DNA of 9,118 nucleotides from assembly GCA_937876385.1 (NCBI GenBank), contig CALFHQ010000233.1, positions 1-9,118 of the forward strand. Reading direction: 5' to 3'. Both the position numbers and the translations under genes were made by a program. Position 1 is the stretch's first letter. Each line of letters starts with the position of its first letter. Under the pieces are notes generated by a model that did not search any database, was not told where the DNA came from, and worked only from the letters and a program-made list of their open reading frames with translations. The stretch comes from an uncultured Pseudomonadota bacterium. GTDB lineage: Bacteria > Myxococcota_A > UBA9042 > CAIXZC01. Shown here piece by piece: positions 6,259 to 9,118 of this stretch.

Positions 6259-7883
6259 GAGGTCTCACCTCCCGTGGGAGTTGGGGCAGGTTCGTAGGGT
6301 CCTCGGGTGACTGTGGGGATCTGGGTGAAGTTCAACAGCGGCGGCGGGGAGGTAGTGGTCCATTCGAGGGTTCGTCCTCCCCAGGGGTTCGACGGTGCTG
6401 GAACTCGGCTCTTAAAGGAACGAAAGAGGGTAATGGCAAAGATGAGGAGGCCTGTCACGAGCACCCAGGAGCCCACGGTGGCGACGATGTGAGTGGCGTG
6501 GAAGCGCGGGACATAGTCGTAGTAGCGTCTCGGGTGCCCCATCCAGCCCTGGATCAACATGGGGAAGTAGAGCATGTTGAAGCCCACGAAGATGAAAGCC
6601 CAGGACCGCCAGATCCACTTTTCGTTGTACATGATTCCGAACATCTTCGGCCACCAGTAGAGGAGCGCTGCCAGGAAGGCCATGCCGGTGCCTCCAAACA
6701 TGACGTAGTGGAAATGCCCGACCACAAAGTAGGTGTCGTGGACATGGACATCGGTGGCCAGCGCACCAGTCACCAATCCGGTGAGTCCTCCGATGGAGAA
6801 GAGGAAGATGAAGGTCAAGGTAAAGAGGAATGGCGGTCTCAAGTCGATGGAGCCTTTGTAAAGCGTGGCCACCCAGTTGAAGATCTTGATACCGCTGGGG
6901 ATGGCTACGAGGAAGGTGAGGAGAGAGAAGATCCAGCGCGCCGTATCGCTTATCCCGCTGGTGAACATGTGGTGTCCCCACACCAGATACCCGACAAAGG
7001 CGATGAGGAGACTTGAGATGGCGATGGCCTTGTACCCGAAGATGTCCTTGCGGGCGAAGGTGGGGATGATCTCCGAGACCACACCCATTCCTGGGAGGAT
7101 CATAATGTAAACAGCGGGATGGGAGTATATCCAGAAGAGGTGCTGGTAGAGGATCGGGTCCCCACCCTTGGCAGGGTCGAACAGTCCCAGTCCCAGCGTT
7201 CGCTCGGCAATAACCAGAAGGAGGGTAATGGCCAGAACCGGGGTGGCGAGGATCTGAATCCAGGCAGTGGAGTACAGGGTCCAGACGAACAACGGCATGC
7301 GGGTGAAACTCATCCCTGGTGCCCGGAGGCGATGGATCGTCGTGATGAAGTTGATTCCGGTGAGGATGGAAGAGAAACCAAGGATGAAGGCTCCGGTGAC
7401 CGCGAGGGTGACGTTGGTCCCCGAGCGCACCGAGTAGGGCACATAGAAGGTCCAGCCGGTGTCGGGAGCGCCTCCCCCCACAAAAAGGGAGGTCAGGGCC
7501 ACAGCGGCACCCAACATGTAAATCCACCACGAGGCGAGGTTCAATCGGGGGAAGGCGACGTCTTCGGCGCCGATTTGCAAAGGCAGGAAGAAGTTCCCGA
7601 ACACCGCCGGGAGTCCGGGGATGATGAAGAGGAAGATCATAATCATGCCGTGAAGGGTGAACAGCGAATTGTACACCCGAGGGGTGACGATGGTCATCCC
7701 CGGCATGAGCAACTCGATTCGCATGAGGAGGCCGAGGATAACTCCCACGCCGAAGAAGCTCAGCATGGAGATCATGTAGAGAATTCCGATCCGCTTGTGG
7801 TCCGTGGAGAGAATCCAGCCCAAGATTCCCTTGTGCCGGCCCTGGTAGTCCAGGTAGCTCACCGGATCTGCAGTGTTGCTCAT
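6255..7883 (-). CDS. ctaD: caa3-type cytochrome c oxidase subunit I (heme-copper oxidase, type A2)
   Basis: The protein has 542 residues from the ATG at 7883. The frame is open for 55 more codons upstream, but that stretch overlaps sco, while the chosen start has an AAGGAAGG site eight bases away and gives the normal N-terminus. It is the catalytic subunit that reduces oxygen to water and pumps protons. Ligands are in place: H78 and H392 for low-spin heme a, H390 for heme a3, and H255, H304 and H305 for CuB, with Y259 as the tyrosine cross-linked to H255. D-channel residues N97, D108 and N115 and the K-channel lysine K333 are visible. The helix VI sequence is Y253-S254-H-P-A257-V-Y: the classic channel glutamate is replaced by Ala and a Tyr-Ser pair is present, the signature of A2-type oxidases such as those of Thermus and Rhodothermus. 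A Pro-rich tail (about 500-542) follows the last helix. It overlaps ctaE by four bases. Confidence 0.98.
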   Translation of the reverse strand: MSNTADPVSYLDYQGRHKGILGWILSTDHKRIGILYMISMLSFFGVGVILGLLMRIELLMPGMTIVTPRVYNSLFTLHGMIMIFLFIIPGLPAVFGNFFLPLQIGAEDVAFPRLNLASWWIYMLGAAVALTSLFVGGGAPDTGWTFYVPYSVRSGTNVTLAVTGAFILGFSSILTGINFITTIHRLRAPGMSFTRMPLFVWTLYSTAWIQILATPVLAITLLLVIAERTLGLGLFDPAKGGDPILYQHLFWIYSHPAVYIMILPGMGVVSEIIPTFARKDIFGYKAIAISSLLIAFVGYLVWGHHMFTSGISDTARWIFSLLTFLVAIPSGIKIFNWVATLYKGSIDLRPPFLFTLTFIFLFSIGGLTGLVTGALATDVHVHDTYFVVGHFHYVMFGGTGMAFLAALLYWWPKMFGIMYNEKWIWRSWAFIFVGFNMLYFPMLIQGWMGHPRRYYDYVPRFHATHIVATVGSWVLVTGLLIFAITLFRSFKSRVPAPSNPWGGRTLEWTTTSPPPLLNFTQIPTVTRGPYEPAPTPTGGETS

Positions 7884-7887
7884 CGGT

Positions 7888-8775
7888 TCACCCTTCCTTG
7901 CTGGGGGGTTCTGAGTCCGCGTCGTTTGCACCTTCTTGATTGGCCTCTTGACTCGTCTGTGGCGACTTCTCCCTGCTCTGCTCCAACGCCAGTCGCTCGG
8001 CTCGGTCTCTGCGATACCTTCGGGTGGTGAGTCCCAGGAAGAGCCCAAAGAGGACGAGCACCAGAAGGGAGACTGTGGCGATGACCTTCAAGATGTTGAA
8101 GACATAGGTGCGTCCTTCGGGGTCGTAGCTGAAGCAATACAGCAGCAGCCGTCGTGCAGGAGAGATGGAGGGCCCCGTTCGCCCCTCTTCGGCTTCCATG
8201 ATGGCCATCTTGGTGTCGAAAGCGAGGAACTCGACCCCATACAAATAGCGGGAGATCTTGCCCTTTGCACTGACAACCGTGAGCACCGCCGGATGGTTGA
8301 AGTCCTTTCCCTGGGGCTCGTACTGGAAACCGACGGCCTGGACGATGGCGTCGATATTCTCCTGGTCTCCCGTGAAGAAACGCCAGTCACCGGGATCCAG
8401 CTCTCGATTGATTCGCTTGTAGTAGTTGGCCTTCTTCCGTTTGGCGAGGTCTGGACCTTCGGTGGGGTCAAAGGAGATGGCTATCACCTGGTAGCTCTCC
8501 CCAGGCTCGATGTCCATGACCTCCACCATGTCGGCCACTCCTCCCATGAGAGGGCCACACAGTCCAGGGCACCGAAAATAGACCAGAAGCAAGAGGGTGG
8601 GTCGGTCGATGGCATCCCCCAATCGAACCTCTTTCCCATCCTCATCGGTGAAGGTGAGGTCCAGGGGGAGGGTTTCTCCCAGGTGCTCATCCACCCCGAC
8701 TTCTGCAGACGCCGGGGGTTGGTGAGATAGAAACATCAAAGCGATGATGAAGATCTGGACGAGACGGTTTCGCAT
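7888..8775 (-). CDS. sco: Sco1/SenC-family copper chaperone with C-terminal membrane anchor
   Basis: The protein has 295 residues from the ATG at 8775. This start gives a normal signal peptide (MRNRLVQIFIIALM...PASA, cleavage probably near residue 24) and has CGGAG five bases upstream; in-frame starts at 8820 (TTG) and 8814 (ATG) would put 13-15 hydrophilic residues before the signal. The thioredoxin-like Sco domain (about 30-185) shows the copper site C69-P-G-L-C73 and the third ligand H161 (NHPAV). Sco proteins bind copper in the periplasm and help load CuA in subunit II, or act as thiol reductants for it. Unlike the classic N-anchored Sco1, this one has a membrane helix near the C-terminus (about 228-250) and then a basic segment (RRYRRDR) and a hydrophilic tail to 295, presumably cytoplasmic. 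It is the first gene of the operon, four bases before ctaD. Confidence 0.93.
   Translation of the reverse strand: MRNRLVQIFIIALMFLSHQPPASAEVGVDEHLGETLPLDLTFTDEDGKEVRLGDAIDRPTLLLLVYFRCPGLCGPLMGGVADMVEVMDIEPGESYQVIAISFDPTEGPDLAKRKKANYYKRINRELDPGDWRFFTGDQENIDAIVQAVGFQYEPQGKDFNHPAVLTVVSAKGKISRYLYGVEFLAFDTKMAIMEAEEGRTGPSISPARRLLLYCFSYDPEGRTYVFNILKVIATVSLLVLVLFGLFLGLTTRRYRRDRAERLALEQSREKSPQTSQEANQEGANDADSEPPSKEG
7892..7899 (-). promoter_or_regulatory. Ribosome binding site deciding the ctaD start
   Basis: The minus strand reads AAGGAAGG here, eight bases before the ATG at 7883. It lies within the last codons of sco (S-K-E-G-stop), so ctaD translation is probably coupled to sco. It supports the 542-residue form of CtaD over the longer open frame that starts inside sco. 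Confidence 0.75.
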
Positions 8776-8780
8776 TTGAA

Positions 8781-8785
8781 CTCCG
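8781..8785 (-). promoter_or_regulatory. Ribosome binding site deciding the sco start
   Basis: The minus strand reads CGGAG here, five bases before the ATG at 8775. This and the position of the signal peptide favour the internal ATG over the upstream TTG (8820) or ATG (8814), for which I see no comparable site. Confidence 0.6.
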
Positions 8786-8838
8786 TGGGTCTTCAATGAG
8801 TCACGTTCGGTCATCGTCAAGCTGGATTTCAGTTGTTT

Positions 8839-8867
8839 ACCCTATCAGCGGACCCAGATCCGGTCAA
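8839..8867 (-). promoter_or_regulatory. Candidate sigma70-type promoter of the sco-cta-act operon
   Basis: On the minus strand TTGACC (8862-8867, five of six to the -35 consensus) is followed after exactly 17 bases by TAGGGT (8839-8844), which keeps the three most conserved -10 positions (T, A and the last T). Transcription would start near 8832, leaving a leader of nearly 60 bases before the sco ATG. This is motif matching in a non-coding region just upstream of the first operon gene; the -10 is weak and an activator or other sigma factor may be involved. Confidence 0.45.
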
Positions 8868-8950
8868 ACGAAAACCGTGAAATCAGGTTGACCTACCTTG
8901 CCCTTGCGGCCTCGAACCCCCCAGCTTGGTCCAAGTGCCATTGTCGGGGG

Positions 8951-8983
8951 CGGTCTCGGTTGACACAACCCCAACGGAGACCG
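8951..8983. repeat. Imperfect inverted repeat, 12-base arms
   Basis: The arms CGGTCTCGGTTG (8951-8962) and CAACGGAGACCG (8972-8983) are complementary at 11 of 12 positions, with one G/G mismatch, around a 9-base loop. It lies about 85 bases upstream of the candidate -35 element. On the minus strand no T-run follows, so it is not a good terminator for a leftward gene; on the plus strand only ATTTT follows and no plus-strand gene is seen to end here. It may be a protein binding site or an RNA hairpin in an upstream leader. Confidence 0.6.
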
Positions 8984-9009
8984 ATTTTGGAATGGTGCCC
9001 CTGGAAAGC

Positions 9010-9035
9010 TGTGTCGACGACCCCTTGTCGACACA
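9010..9035. repeat. Perfect inverted repeat, 9-base arms
   Basis: TGTGTCGAC (9010-9018) and GTCGACACA (9027-9035) are exact reverse complements separated by eight bases. Each arm contains GTCGAC, itself a palindrome. The symmetry and location upstream of the operon suit a dimeric regulator, but a hairpin is equally possible. No T-run follows on either strand. Confidence 0.65.
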
Positions 9036-9118
9036 CACCATTACCGTGGCAACCCAAACCTGTGGGGCCTATCGGGTGTTCTCCCAACAAAGTACTTGCA
9101 CACCGGATCAATCTGTGA

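Larger units (their letters stand above)
8776..9118. other. Non-coding upstream region of the operon
   Basis: I see no convincing gene in these roughly 340 bases. Two short open frames overlap here in opposite directions (72 and 76 codons), but both lack recognisable motifs, have unusual composition (many Arg, Cys, His and Trp) and no clear ribosome binding site. What it does hold is a candidate promoter near 8839-8867 and two inverted repeats at 8951-8983 and 9010-9035. The end of an upstream gene beyond 9118 cannot be excluded. Confidence 0.5.

Noticed and set aside
7119..8030. Plus-strand open frame of 303 codons
   Set aside because: It is antisense to ctaD and the end of sco. The translation is low in hydrophobic residues and rich in Gly, Glu, His and Arg, without motifs.
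7884..8048. Upstream extension of ctaD by 55 codons
   Set aside because: The added residues are encoded inside sco in another frame and are Arg- and Ser-rich without similarity to subunit I; the ATG at 7883 has its own ribosome binding site.
8951..8989. Rho-independent terminator at the imperfect inverted repeat
   Set aside because: Only four T residues follow the stem on the plus strand and no plus-strand gene ends there; on the minus strand the stem is followed by C-rich sequence.
8888..9118. Short open frames on both strands in the upstream region
   Set aside because: They overlap each other, have odd composition and no motifs or clear ribosome binding sites, and cover the inverted repeats.

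Overview
The window carries one leftward (minus-strand) operon of aerobic respiration. It encodes a caa3-type cytochrome c oxidase with assembly factors, followed by the first genes of what looks like an alternative complex III (ACIII, Act), the quinol:cytochrome c/oxidase oxidoreductase that replaces cytochrome bc1 in many bacteria. The ACIII assignment rests on a pentaheme cytochrome (ActA-like) followed by a molybdopterin-oxidoreductase-like protein (ActB-like) that runs off the left edge.

Order of transcription, right to left: an upstream non-coding region (about 8776-9118) with two inverted repeats and a plausible sigma70-type promoter; sco (Cu chaperone, 7888-8775); ctaD/coxA (subunit I, 6255-7883); ctaE/coxC (subunit III, 5497-6258); ctaF/coxD (subunit IV, 5203-5481); ctaC/coxB (subunit II with a fused cytochrome c, 4231-5193); ctaB (heme O synthase, 3384-4229); an 8-helix membrane protein fused to a monoheme cytochrome c (2088-3353); actA-like pentaheme cytochrome (1579-2091); actB-like gene (1-1561, incomplete). 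Genes are separated by 1-30 bases or overlap by ATGA, and nearly all have clear purine-rich ribosome binding sites, so this is a tightly coupled transcription unit.

Proposed joint function: the Act complex takes electrons from quinol, passes them through c-type hemes (ActA, possibly the membrane-cytochrome c fusion) to the cytochrome c domain and CuA centre of CtaC, and then to heme a and the a3/CuB centre of CtaD, where oxygen is reduced. Sco supports copper loading and CtaB makes heme O. Heme A synthase (CtaA), CtaG/Cox11 and the rest of the Act genes are not in the window.

The organism is probably a Gram-negative aerobic or facultatively aerobic bacterium: periplasmic multiheme cytochromes, a twin-arginine N-terminus, ACIII together with an A2-type ('YS' motif) caa3 oxidase. 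Such sets are known from Rhodothermus, Acidobacteria and delta-proteobacterial lineages; I cannot assign a taxon from the sequence alone. The least conventional gene is the membrane-cytochrome c fusion at 2088-3353, whose helices 1 and 5 resemble those of cytochrome bd subunit CydA.
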